A DNA stretch of 37,407 nt from Lachnospiraceae bacterium (lineage in GTDB: Bacteria > Bacillota > Clostridia > Lachnospirales > Lachnospiraceae): NCBI GenBank assembly GCA_024696945.1, contig JAILGF010000148.1, positions 1 through 37,407 on the forward strand, read 5' to 3'. The translations under genes and the position numbers were made by a program. The notes under the pieces were generated by a model that saw nothing but the letters and a program-made list of their open reading frames with translations, did no database searches and was not told where the DNA came from. Positions 14,312 to 22,379 of the stretch are shown here, piece after piece. Numbering within the stretch: the stretch's first letter is position 1; the number at the start of each line of letters is the position of its first letter.

Positions 14312-16480
14312 GTGATCAAACGGGAGTTTACAAATTCTGAAATAAAGACATTGGCTTCAAGGGTCAATCTGGCGGAGAGGACTGTTAAGGAAGGTAATCT
14401 GGTTAACGGTAAGCTGCAGGGTGCGATACTTGATTCGGTTCGGATGATAGTTGAGAAGGAATATCTTGAAATCCTGAAAACTATTCCGATAGATGAGATC
14501 AATGCGGATAAATCGGGTATCAGGATCGGAATCCTTAAGGATAACGGCATATCTACCGTATTCGATGTAATGAGCATTGATATTTCGAAGCTTGCCGCTA
14601 TATACGGGTTTGGTCAGAACATGGCTATACGCACGAAGACTATAGCCGGAAGGATTGCAGAAGATATCAAAAAGAACGTTAAGATACGGATCTCGTCTGA
14701 TGACAGGAATGCTGAACATACCCGGCTGGTAATGAGTGTTTTCGACTATCTGAGGGCAGGCGCTACTATAGACAGATGCAGACAGCTTGAAGGAAAGCTG
14801 CCTTCTGATGCTGAAACAGAACTGAAAAAGATCCGCAGGGCTTCGAACAGTATAAAGTGGTTTTTTACTCGCGAATCAAAGAAACAGGAAGCCCTTGATT
14901 CATATAACAGATTACTGGGCAAGATGGCGGGGATAGATGCCGCGCCTCTTTTAAATGAAGTAAAAAGCTTAAGAAGTGTGAGTGCTGAAGAGGCATGGGA
15001 GGATTTTTCCGTTAATTCCGTCAGCTTCTTCAATGCGCTGGAAAGAATAGTTCCGGAGCATTTCAGCTCGAGCAGTGACGGGTACGGACTCAGCACCGAG
15101 ATCTTGGCGGATGTTGAGAGTACGGAACTTGACCTTAACGGGTTAAATTGTCAGCTCAGAGGTTACCAGGTATGGGGAGTAAAGTATGTCTTAAGGCAAA
15201 AGAGGGTTCTTCTTGGGGATGAGATGGGACTCGGAAAGACCATACAGGCACTCGCCGCCATGGTACACCTGAGGAATAAGGGAGAGACGCATTTCCTCGT
15301 AATATGTCCTGCAAGTGTAATAATAAACTGGTGCAGGGAGATTGAGGCAAAAAGCGACCTGAAAGCCGTAAAAATACATGGAAATATAAAGGAAGCATCG
15401 CTTGAAAGATGGAAAAATGAGGGTGGAGTAGCGGTAACCAATTATGAATCACTGGCGGGGCTTATGGAGATTGAAGACAGTTTCCGTATTTCATTGGTGG
15501 TTGTCGATGAAGCGCACTATGTGAAGAATGCTGCCGCACAGCGTAGCAGGAATGTAATGAAAATCTGTGCGCATACTGACAGGATACTGTTTATGACGGG
15601 TACTCCCTTGGAAAATAATGTGTCGGAAATGGTCAGGCTCCTAGAATATCTTCAGCCAGATATAGCCGAAAAGGCAAAAGGCGTAAGCAGCTCAGCTTAT
15701 GCTGACTACTTTAAAGAGAGGATATCGCCGGTATATTACAGACGAAAGAGGGACGACGTTCTTGCAGAGCTTCCGGAATTGATCCAGATGCAGGAATGGT
15801 GTGAAATGACGAAGGAGGATGAGGCTCAGTATATCCGTGACGTCATAGGCCGGAACTTTATGGATATGCGAAGGGTTTCATGGAGAAACGCCGATTATTT
15901 CAATACTTCGTCAAAGGTCCTGAGGTTACGTGAAATAGCCGATCTGGCATGCGGAGATGGTAGAAAAATTCTTGTTTTTTCCTTCTTTCTGGACACGCTT
16001 GAAAAGGTTTCCAAAATTTTCGGACCGTTATGTATAGGCGTGATAAACGGTTCAATCCCTCCGAACAAAAGACAGGAGATTATAGATAAGTTTGACGCCG
16101 CACCTCCCGGCAGTGTTCTGGCTGCACAGATCCAGTCAGGTGGTACGGGCCTTAACATACAGTCGGCAAGCGTTGTTGTCATCTGTGAGCCTCAATACAA
16201 GCCCTCAACCGAGAATCAGGCAATATCGAGAGCATACAGGATGGGACAGACAAGAAATGTGCTGGTTCATAGGCTGCTTTGTACCAATACCATAGAGGAA
16301 AGGATTATAAAAATCCTTTGGGAGAAACAGGAGGAATTCAATACGTTTGCCGATGAATCAAGTGCGGCAAAGCAGGATCTGGAACTTGACAGTACGACTA
16401 TTAATCAGGTTATGGAAGAAGAAATCCAAAGGATAAGGGAAAAATATACAGAGGATCAGATAAAAATGCTGACAGGCTGA
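14312..16480 (+). CDS. SNF2-type DEAD/H helicase with HhH-like N-terminal region
   Basis: 722 residues from GTG 14312 (GGAGA 8 nt upstream). Residues 280-720 form the two RecA-like lobes of a SNF2 ATPase: motif I GDEMGLGKT near 300-310, motif II DEAH near 399-402, motif III FMTGTPLEN, the second lobe with SGGTGLNIQSA, and motif VI QAISRAYRMGQ. Residues 72-112 resemble helix-hairpin-helix DNA-binding sequence (GILKDNGISTVFDV...LAAIYGFG). Residues 130-270 have no recognised fold. Such stand-alone bacterial SNF2 proteins translocate on double-stranded DNA and may remodel protein-DNA complexes. No methylase, nuclease or other defence gene is adjacent, so I do not assign it to a defence system. 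The start codon is moderately sure. Confidence 0.9.
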   Translation: MIKREFTNSEIKTLASRVNLAERTVKEGNLVNGKLQGAILDSVRMIVEKEYLEILKTIPIDEINADKSGIRIGILKDNGISTVFDVMSIDISKLAAIYGFGQNMAIRTKTIAGRIAEDIKKNVKIRISSDDRNAEHTRLVMSVFDYLRAGATIDRCRQLEGKLPSDAETELKKIRRASNSIKWFFTRESKKQEALDSYNRLLGKMAGIDAAPLLNEVKSLRSVSAEEAWEDFSVNSVSFFNALERIVPEHFSSSSDGYGLSTEILADVESTELDLNGLNCQLRGYQVWGVKYVLRQKRVLLGDEMGLGKTIQALAAMVHLRNKGETHFLVICPASVIINWCREIEAKSDLKAVKIHGNIKEASLERWKNEGGVAVTNYESLAGLMEIEDSFRISLVVVDEAHYVKNAAAQRSRNVMKICAHTDRILFMTGTPLENNVSEMVRLLEYLQPDIAEKAKGVSSSAYADYFKERISPVYYRRKRDDVLAELPELIQMQEWCEMTKEDEAQYIRDVIGRNFMDMRRVSWRNADYFNTSSKVLRLREIADLACGDGRKILVFSFFLDTLEKVSKIFGPLCIGVINGSIPPNKRQEIIDKFDAAPPGSVLAAQIQSGGTGLNIQSASVVVICEPQYKPSTENQAISRAYRMGQTRNVLVHRLLCTNTIEERIIKILWEKQEEFNTFADESSAAKQDLELDSTTINQVMEEEIQRIREKYTEDQIKMLTG

Positions 16481-16493
16481 AAGGAGATTTATT

Positions 16494-18188
16494 ATGGACA
16501 CCATTTTAAGTTCTATTCCGAATGATTTGAGTGAGAGCGAGGTAGCTGCCTCATCCTGCGAGCTAAGGGAGATAGTTCCGGATGAGGTGAGAGAATATGA
16601 TGTAGTGGTAGTTGGTGCAGGGGCTTCAGGTGTACCGGCAGCAGGCTGGGCAGCAGAGCTGGGCGCAAAGGTCGCACTTCTTCAGAAGGAGTGCAGTGTA
16701 GTATCCCAGGGAAACTGTGGGTCCGCTATCATCAAGTCACGTTCCACTGAGGCAGGTATCGCAAAATGGATACACCATACAAACAGCCTTTGTGACTGGC
16801 GTGCGGATGTAAAGCAGTTAAGAGCTTACGCAGATTATTCAGAGGAAGCAATGATGTGGTTCTGGAACCGCGGAGGCTTCACCAAAGAGACAGAATATGG
16901 TGACGGAAGTAAGGTTGACAGCAATACAGAAAGTGCAAAGCTTCTTAATGACGGGGACAAACTCTGTGCATTTATAAGTACCAGCGGGGATTTTACAGGA
17001 ACATGGAGGGAAAGAGAGAATAGCTATGAATACGGCGATGATCATTGCTACTTCTGGGCTCCGTGGGTAGGACCGAAGCCCTTGAACGTGGGCAATGCTC
17101 TTAAAAATATACTTGAAAACGTTAAGGCAAAGAATCCGAATCTGGAGACATTTTTCTCAACACCGGCTGTAAAACTGGTTTTGGATAATGGAGAAAATGT
17201 TGACACAAATGGAAATAAAAAAATCGCAGGAAGGGTAACCGGTGTCATCGGTAAGAATGCAGAGGGTAAATATATCCAATTTAACGCTTCAAAAGCAGTC
17301 ATCCTTGCTACCGGCGATTACACAAACAACTCTGCTATGGTGAAACACTGGTGCCCGGACATCGATGAATTTGACAAAAAACAGTTCGGAAAGACCGGTG
17401 ACGGTCACGTTATGGCTATGAGTGCGGGAGCAAAGATGGAGAATCTCGGGCATACCAAGATGATGCATGACTTTGACTCGGCACTTATGTGGGAGGAACC
17501 GTTCTTATTCCTTAATATGAACGGAGAACGTTTCACTAACGAGTATACAGGCTTTGTTTATATGGGAAATATCTTAAAATATCAACCATCATATAAGGGG
17601 AGCATGTTAGATGAAGAACACAAAGAAAAAGGCTCAAAGGGCTGGTACTGCACAATCTATGATGACAGCTATATGGACTGGCCTAACGATGAACTTGTGA
17701 GCGGTAAGGTCCCGCCTCAGGTTATGCAGAAGTTTATCCCGGGGGCAGTAGAAAATCCTCAGGGTGTATTTAAGAATCTGATAGATCTTCACAAATGTGA
17801 TACATTGGAGCAGTTGGCTGCAGAGCTCGATATTCCATATGATAAGATGAAGGCATCCATCGACCGCTACAATGAACTCTGTGACAAAGGATGCGATACT
17901 GATTTCGGAAAGCCTGCAAAGTATATGCATAAGATTGAAAAAGCTCCTTTCTGGGGGGCAAGGAAGCATATCCGTGTATCTGCAGAAGTCTCCGGGGTAG
18001 TGGTAAATGAAAACGGTCAGGCATTAGATGGAGACGGAAACATCATTCCCGGACTTTACTGTGTTGGAAATCTTGGAGGTCCGTTCTACGGCGGAGCCGA
18101 TTATCCGTTCCACCAGACCGGCCTGTCTCTCGGAAGATGCTATACGTTCGGCATGATTGCTGCAAAACACGCACTTGGAAAACTTTGA
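16494..18188 (+). CDS. FAD_binding_2-family oxidoreductase (fumarate-reductase-like flavoprotein)
   Basis: 564 residues. AAAGGAG lies just upstream of the ATG, only 13 nt after the helicase stop. The Rossmann motif VVVVGAGASGVPAAGWAAE (about residues 37-55) binds the FAD ADP moiety, the second FAD motif is AVILATGDYTNN, and the C-terminus has IPGLYCVGNLGG and FHQTGLSLGRCYTFG. This places it in the family of fumarate reductase flavoproteins, urocanate reductases and 3-ketosteroid dehydrogenases. It has no FMN-binding or haem domain and no secretion signal, so it is a cytoplasmic flavoprotein that needs an electron partner. The OYE-like protein 19 nt downstream is the obvious candidate. Reduction or desaturation of an activated C=C bond is the likely chemistry, with substrate unknown. 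The 36 residues before the FAD motif are extra. Confidence 0.9.
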   Translation: MDTILSSIPNDLSESEVAASSCELREIVPDEVREYDVVVVGAGASGVPAAGWAAELGAKVALLQKECSVVSQGNCGSAIIKSRSTEAGIAKWIHHTNSLCDWRADVKQLRAYADYSEEAMMWFWNRGGFTKETEYGDGSKVDSNTESAKLLNDGDKLCAFISTSGDFTGTWRERENSYEYGDDHCYFWAPWVGPKPLNVGNALKNILENVKAKNPNLETFFSTPAVKLVLDNGENVDTNGNKKIAGRVTGVIGKNAEGKYIQFNASKAVILATGDYTNNSAMVKHWCPDIDEFDKKQFGKTGDGHVMAMSAGAKMENLGHTKMMHDFDSALMWEEPFLFLNMNGERFTNEYTGFVYMGNILKYQPSYKGSMLDEEHKEKGSKGWYCTIYDDSYMDWPNDELVSGKVPPQVMQKFIPGAVENPQGVFKNLIDLHKCDTLEQLAAELDIPYDKMKASIDRYNELCDKGCDTDFGKPAKYMHKIEKAPFWGARKHIRVSAEVSGVVVNENGQALDGDGNIIPGLYCVGNLGGPFYGGADYPFHQTGLSLGRCYTFGMIAAKHALGKL

Positions 18189-18207
18189 TCAAAACGAAGG
18201 AGAACCT

Positions 18208-19296
18208 ATGGCAAGAGTAAACGATCCTATAATAATAAACGGCATAAGGATAAAGAACAGACTGACAATGGCACCCACCGTCAAATTTGATTATGCAGGA
18301 GAGGACGGTCAGCTTACTTTAAGGCATTTAGTACATTATCTTGAAAGGGAAGAAGGCGGTATCGGGCTTATCTGTGTTGAAGCAACTGCTGTAACACCCG
18401 AGGGAAGGTTCGCTAAAAATCACCTTGGACTCTGGGAGAATGCTCAGATAGAAGGACATAAAAGAATAAACGAAACATGTCATATGAATGATGTTGTAGC
18501 TCTGATACAGCTTAATCATACCGGCATAACCGGTAATCCGATATTTGGCACACCGATGGGACCTTCCTCCATACCGACCAGGGATGGAAAAATGTCTAAA
18601 GAAATGAGCATAGATGAGATACATGCTATGCAGGAAAGCTTTATATCTGCTGCCGTCAGGGCTAAGGAAGCAGGATATGCCGGCATACAGCTGCATGGAT
18701 GTCATGGGTATCTTATAAACCAGTTTATATCACCTAAAACAAACCTCAGAACCGACGAATATGGTGAAAATAAAGCTTTATTCGGTAAAGAGATAATACA
18801 GGGCATAAGAGAAAAATGCGGTAAGGACTTTATAATATCGGTTAGGACTCCCGGAGCAGAACCTGATGTGGAACATGCTGTCGATGTAGCAAAGGAATAT
18901 GTAGAGGCAGGCTGCGATTATCTTCAGATTTCACATGGTATAGATAGCTTCAGTATAAAGCTTAAGGATGAAAATGAGCCATATAGTGATCTGTGTGCAC
19001 TGGGAGTGAACTTCCATAAAGTGTTCGGAGCTTGTAAAAAACCGGGTACAGAGGAGCCGGTCCGCATTCCGATCTCCTGTGTAGGAGGGCTTCTTACACC
19101 GGAACGAGTACAATATATTATTGAGAATGATATGGCGGATACTGTGGATCTGGCGCGCGGAATCCTTGCCGATCCTCAGTTCCCGAATGCTATATTAAAC
19201 GGAACGCCTTTTACCAAGTGTTATGAATGTCAGCGATGCCAGTATGGTCCCGGTACAGCACATAACTGCCCTGCAGAGATAAAACGCAAGAAATGA
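18208..19296 (+). CDS. Old-Yellow-Enzyme-type NADH:flavin oxidoreductase with C-terminal four-Cys motif
   Basis: 362 residues from the ATG at 18208 (AAGGAGA at 18197-18203). An upstream in-frame start at 18157 lies inside the flavoprotein gene and is rejected. The FMN-binding TIM barrel shows LTMAPTVKFDY, QLNHTG, the HGCHGYLINQFISPKTNLRTDEYG block and VDLARGILADP. The usual YGGSxENR stretch is shortened to YGENK. The C-terminus has C338, C341, C344 and C354 (CxxCxxCx9C), placed as in the [4Fe-4S] ligands of 2,4-dienoyl-CoA reductase and trimethylamine dehydrogenase, but the FAD/NADH domains that follow in those enzymes are absent. The separate FAD protein upstream may supply that function (inference). 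Confidence 0.9.
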   Translation: MARVNDPIIINGIRIKNRLTMAPTVKFDYAGEDGQLTLRHLVHYLEREEGGIGLICVEATAVTPEGRFAKNHLGLWENAQIEGHKRINETCHMNDVVALIQLNHTGITGNPIFGTPMGPSSIPTRDGKMSKEMSIDEIHAMQESFISAAVRAKEAGYAGIQLHGCHGYLINQFISPKTNLRTDEYGENKALFGKEIIQGIREKCGKDFIISVRTPGAEPDVEHAVDVAKEYVEAGCDYLQISHGIDSFSIKLKDENEPYSDLCALGVNFHKVFGACKKPGTEEPVRIPISCVGGLLTPERVQYIIENDMADTVDLARGILADPQFPNAILNGTPFTKCYECQRCQYGPGTAHNCPAEIKRKK

Positions 19297-19335
19297 AAGT
19301 TTGAAAGTGGAGACAGAAGCGAGGAAAGGAAAAGC

Positions 19336-20109
19336 ATGGAAACTGAAAAAATAAATGTTTTGATCGTGGATGACGATGAGGTGATAGCTCAGTCAACCGC
19401 AGAATTCTTCAATATGTTTGAGGTAAGTACTGCCTATGTGACGAGTTATGATGAGGCAGTTAGTTTTCTTGACTCTCATTTAGTCTCCCTACTTCTTCTG
19501 GACATAAACCTTGGTGACAGATCGGGATTTGATCTATGCAGGAAGGTAAGAGAAAACTATGATATGCCGATTCTGTTCATCAGTGCGAGGACAAGCGATG
19601 ATGACGTACTGATAGCCCTTAATATCGGCGGAGATGATTATATCAAGAAGCCATTCACATTAAATATTCTTTTGGCGAAAGTCAAAGCAATTTTAGCCAG
19701 GTACGAAAAGGCAAAGGAAGCCGCATTACTTTCAAGTAATATTACGGGAAATGTTAAGGGTTCAGGTAATCTTGAAAACAGAATCGGTTCTGATACAGTA
19801 ATAAAACTGACGAAGAATATTAGCTTGGATACAGCTTCTCATAAGCTTAAAGCAGGGAATGAACAGATAAACCTAAAAGCAATGGAGTATAAACTCCTTA
19901 AATACCTCATAGATAACTGTGGAAGAGTGGTAACGAAGGATGAACTGCTCAAAGATGTCTGGGATGACGAATTTATCGGTGAAGGAACGCTGGCAGTCCA
20001 TATCAGGCACTTAAGAGAAAAAATTGAAACAGATCCGAAACAGCCGGAGCTGATAAAAACCATATGGGGCGTAGGATATATGGTGGAGGCATATGAAGAA
20101 TTACTATAA
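19336..20109 (+). CDS. OmpR/PhoB-family response regulator
   Basis: 257 residues. The receiver domain (1-120) has the acidic pair VDDDE, the phosphoacceptor D56 (LLLLDINLGD), the switch residue in FISART and the conserved Lys in IKKPF. A serine/glycine-rich linker (130-155) leads to the winged-helix DNA-binding domain (160-255), with NLKAMEYKLLKYL, DELLKDVWDDEF, the recognition helix AVHIRHLREKIE and KTIWGVGYM. AGGAAAGGA precedes the ATG. The 3' end overlaps the kinase start by 17 bp, so they are translated together. It begins 39 nt after the OYE gene, so flavoenzymes and regulator may share a transcript. The direct repeat at 21404-21424 is a likely binding site. Confidence 0.95.
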   Translation: METEKINVLIVDDDEVIAQSTAEFFNMFEVSTAYVTSYDEAVSFLDSHLVSLLLLDINLGDRSGFDLCRKVRENYDMPILFISARTSDDDVLIALNIGGDDYIKKPFTLNILLAKVKAILARYEKAKEAALLSSNITGNVKGSGNLENRIGSDTVIKLTKNISLDTASHKLKAGNEQINLKAMEYKLLKYLIDNCGRVVTKDELLKDVWDDEFIGEGTLAVHIRHLREKIETDPKQPELIKTIWGVGYMVEAYEELL

Positions 20110-21394
20110 GATTGTAATAGTGATAGCTATCATATATTTTCTGGCAGTATTGGGATTGTGGTATTTTTTTGGTAGGGAAGACAGCTCTGATTCAGTGAGG
20201 GGCAGAGACATTACTGTGCTGAATGATATTACGATGAATGCCGGGGAATATTGGAATAATCTTGAAAAGCTTAATGAAAAAGATTATGGTGCTGACTATG
20301 TAATATTAAATACAGAGAATGCTGTATTATTTTCATCAATAAAAACAAAAAAGAATGATGAAGTATATTCCGTTCAATCGGCAATAAAAAAAGGATATCC
20401 CTATTCTTATATTATGATAGAAAATACCGCCAGAGGCTATGTGATCCTTTTGGAAGACGGGCTTGGAAGGCTTCATAGTTTAAGGAACGGTATGATACTG
20501 GGACTTATTATATTTGGAATACTTCTTGTATTTATTGCCTGCATGTACGGTAAGTATATAGAGAAAAATATCATAACTCCATTTAATAATATGAAAAACT
20601 TTGCCGGACGCATCGCAGAGGGAAAGCTTGATGAAGTCCTGGTAATGGACAAGAATAATATGTTCGGTACCTTTACCGAAAGCTTTGATATCATGCGTGA
20701 GGAACTTGATGCTTCAAGGAAGAGGGAAGTCGCCCTCCAGAGGCGTGAAAGAGAACTTGTGGCATCACTCAGTCATGACCTTAAAACTCCCATAACCGGC
20801 ATAAAAGTAACTACCGAGCTTTTGAAAGCAAAGCTTGAAGCCGGTAAGACAGAGGGGATGGAGGAAAAACTTGATAATATATATAAGAAGACAGAGCAGA
20901 TAGATGTTTTGGTAAGTGACCTGTTTTCATCCACACTGGAGGATCTCGGAGAATTTAAGGTAAGCTGTACCGATGAAAAGGCTTCGGTACTCGGAGAGAT
21001 CATAGCAAAATATGATGATAAGTCAAAAGTTATTGCTGCCGATATCCCCGATGTATTGATCCGGATCGATACAAAGCGAATGAGCCAGGTAATAGGAAAT
21101 ATCATATCGAATTCATATAAATATGCAGGTACTAAGATTGATGTTTCTTATAGAATAGAGGATGAATTCCTTGAGATGATAATAAAGGACTATGGTCCCG
21201 GAGTGCCGGAAGAGGAGCTTAGTCTTATAGCAAATAAGTTTTACCGCGGAAAGCAGTGGACGGGCAGCAAACAGGAAGGAAGCGGCTTAGGACTTTATAT
21301 TGCAAAGATGCTGATGGAGAAGATGGACGGAGAGCTGCTGCCTGAAAGTAAGGGAGAAGGCTTAAGTATTACTCTTCTTATTCCTTTAAGTTAA
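20093..21394 (+). CDS. Membrane sensor histidine kinase
   Basis: 433 residues. TM1 is at about 5-25, followed by an extracytoplasmic sensor domain of about 105 residues, then TM2 at about 133-155, a HAMP-like linker, a dimerisation/phosphoacceptor helix with H228 (LSHDLKTP), and an ATPase domain with the N box (NIISNSYKYA), G1 (KDYGPGVP) and G2 (EGSGLGLYIAKML). It should autophosphorylate and phosphorylate the response regulator whose 3' end it overlaps. The sizeable external domain differs from the short-loop BceS kinases that sense through their transporter, so this one may bind its ligand directly (inference). It is the last gene before the terminator hairpin at 21455-21512. Confidence 0.95.
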   Translation: MKNYYKIVIVIAIIYFLAVLGLWYFFGREDSSDSVRGRDITVLNDITMNAGEYWNNLEKLNEKDYGADYVILNTENAVLFSSIKTKKNDEVYSVQSAIKKGYPYSYIMIENTARGYVILLEDGLGRLHSLRNGMILGLIIFGILLVFIACMYGKYIEKNIITPFNNMKNFAGRIAEGKLDEVLVMDKNNMFGTFTESFDIMREELDASRKREVALQRRERELVASLSHDLKTPITGIKVTTELLKAKLEAGKTEGMEEKLDNIYKKTEQIDVLVSDLFSSTLEDLGEFKVSCTDEKASVLGEIIAKYDDKSKVIAADIPDVLIRIDTKRMSQVIGNIISNSYKYAGTKIDVSYRIEDEFLEMIIKDYGPGVPEEELSLIANKFYRGKQWTGSKQEGSGLGLYIAKMLMEKMDGELLPESKGEGLSITLLIPLS

Positions 21395-21403
21395 TTTTCA
21401 CTG

Positions 21404-21424
21404 TTAAGAATTTGATAAGAATTT
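21404..21424 (+). promoter_or_regulatory. Direct repeat with 11-bp period, probable response-regulator box
   Basis: TAAGAATTT occurs at 21405-21413 and again at 21416-21424, exactly 11 bp apart (one helical turn), in the gap between kinase and ABC genes and 10 bp upstream of a TTGACA. Tandem half-sites with this spacing are the usual target form of OmpR/PhoB-type dimers, and such a regulator is encoded just upstream. A related TTAAGAAAC lies at 21450-21458. Confidence 0.65.
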
Positions 21425-21433
21425 AATAATAGT

Positions 21434-21468
21434 TTGACAAAGAAGATTTTTAAGAAACCATATATACT
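21434..21468 (+). promoter_or_regulatory. Candidate regulated promoter of the ABC operon
   Basis: A perfect -35 TTGACA (21434-21439) is followed by the AT-rich ATATATACT block at 21460-21468. TATACT (21463-21468) would be 23 bp away and CATATA (21459-21464) 19 bp away, both longer than the optimum, which fits a promoter that needs an activator. The -10 candidates lie inside the 5' arm of the terminator stem. Confidence 0.5.
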
Positions 21469-21512
21469 ACAATCAAGATGATGCAAAACGATGTAGTATA
21501 TATGGTTTTTTT
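21455..21512 (+). terminator. Intrinsic terminator/attenuator upstream of the ABC operon
   Basis: A perfect 17-bp inverted repeat (21455-21471 with 21492-21508) with a 20-nt loop is followed by a run of Ts (21506-21512). The AGGAGG ribosome binding site of the ABC ATPase begins at 21513, with no gap. It would stop read-through from the two-component genes, while transcripts starting in the loop would lack the 5' arm and escape it. Confidence 0.8.
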
Positions 21513-21523
21513 AGGAGGCAGAA

Positions 21524-22378
21524 ATGAAAAACAGCAGAAGCATACCTGGCATAGTGCCGCAAGGCACGTTTGCATCTCTGTGCCGTGATTTCTCGGCACA
21601 GAGAGGGAGTAAGAAAGAATTATCTTTCGTACTCCGAACAGAAAAACTTTGCAAGTCATTTTCAAACGGCGGAAGGCAGCAGCACGTTATAAAGAATCTC
21701 GACCTGGAGATCAGGGAGGGTGATTTTACCATCATAATGGGAGCATCGGGGTCCGGAAAATCAACCCTGCTTTATGCATTATCAGGGATGGATAAGCCCT
21801 CTATGGGGAAGGTTTTCTTCGGAGATGAAGAAATCCAGGATTTCTCAAACGATGAATTGGCAGTGTTCAGACGCGGAAACTGTGGATTTGTATTCCAGAG
21901 TATTTACTTATTGGAAAATCAGACAGTTTTAGACAATGTTCTCACCGGTGCGCTGATAGTACAGAAAAATAGCCCCGAGCTCGTGAAAAAAGCGAAAGAG
22001 CTTCTCACAAAATCCGGCATAAAAGAAGAAATGTGGAACAAATATCCGAACCAGCTATCAGGCGGTGAGGCACAGCGTGTGGGAATAGTGAGGGCAGTCA
22101 TAAATGATCCGAAGATTCTGTTCGCAGACGAACCTACCGGTCAGCTGAACTCGGCATCCGGCCAGGATGTGCTGGACATATTTACGGATGTTCACAAAAA
22201 CGGACAGAGCATAGTGATGGTAACACATGACTTAAAGACCGCTCTCCGCGGCACCAGAGTTTTGTATTTACGAGACGGAGGAGTGGTCGGAGACTTCGAA
22301 ATGAAGCCTTACGGCACAGATGATATTAAGGAGCGCAGAAGCAAGCTTACCGCATTCTTAGAAGAGATGGGATGGTAA
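21524..22378 (+). CDS. ABC transporter ATP-binding protein (MacB/LolD type)
   Basis: 284 residues, start supported by AGGAGG at 21513-21518. Walker A is GASGSGKST with K79, the Q loop is FVFQS, the signature is LSGGEAQR, Walker B is ILFADEPTGQL, and the switch is VTHD. It is of the type that drives FtsX-like permeases for peptide or lipoprotein substrates, without itself crossing the membrane. The homologous part begins near residue 36. The first 35 residues are an odd extension whose DNA is made of three consecutive hairpins (21554-21635). No better in-frame start exists downstream. The stop is one base before the ATG of the permease, so the two are translationally coupled. Control by the upstream two-component system is inferred. 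Confidence 0.93.
   Translation: MKNSRSIPGIVPQGTFASLCRDFSAQRGSKKELSFVLRTEKLCKSFSNGGRQQHVIKNLDLEIREGDFTIIMGASGSGKSTLLYALSGMDKPSMGKVFFGDEEIQDFSNDELAVFRRGNCGFVFQSIYLLENQTVLDNVLTGALIVQKNSPELVKKAKELLTKSGIKEEMWNKYPNQLSGGEAQRVGIVRAVINDPKILFADEPTGQLNSASGQDVLDIFTDVHKNGQSIVMVTHDLKTALRGTRVLYLRDGGVVGDFEMKPYGTDDIKERRSKLTAFLEEMGW
21554..21635 (+). repeat. Three tandem hairpins within the 5' coding end of the ABC ATPase
   Basis: Hairpin A: 5-bp stem 21554-21558/21563-21567 with a GCAA (GNRA) loop. Hairpin B: 11-bp stem 21575-21585/21594-21604 with an 8-nt loop. Hairpin C: 13-position stem 21606-21618/21623-21635 with one mismatch and a 4-nt loop. Together they cover codons 11-38, which encode the non-conserved N-terminal extension. 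The density of symmetry is far above that of neighbouring coding DNA and suggests an inserted palindromic repeat or an RNA control element. Confidence 0.65.
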
Positions 22379-22379
22379 T

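Noticed and set aside
14312..16480. A defence island around the SNF2 helicase
   Set aside because: Neighbours are metabolic and regulatory genes. No methylase, nuclease, TIR, reverse transcriptase or toxin-antitoxin gene is visible.
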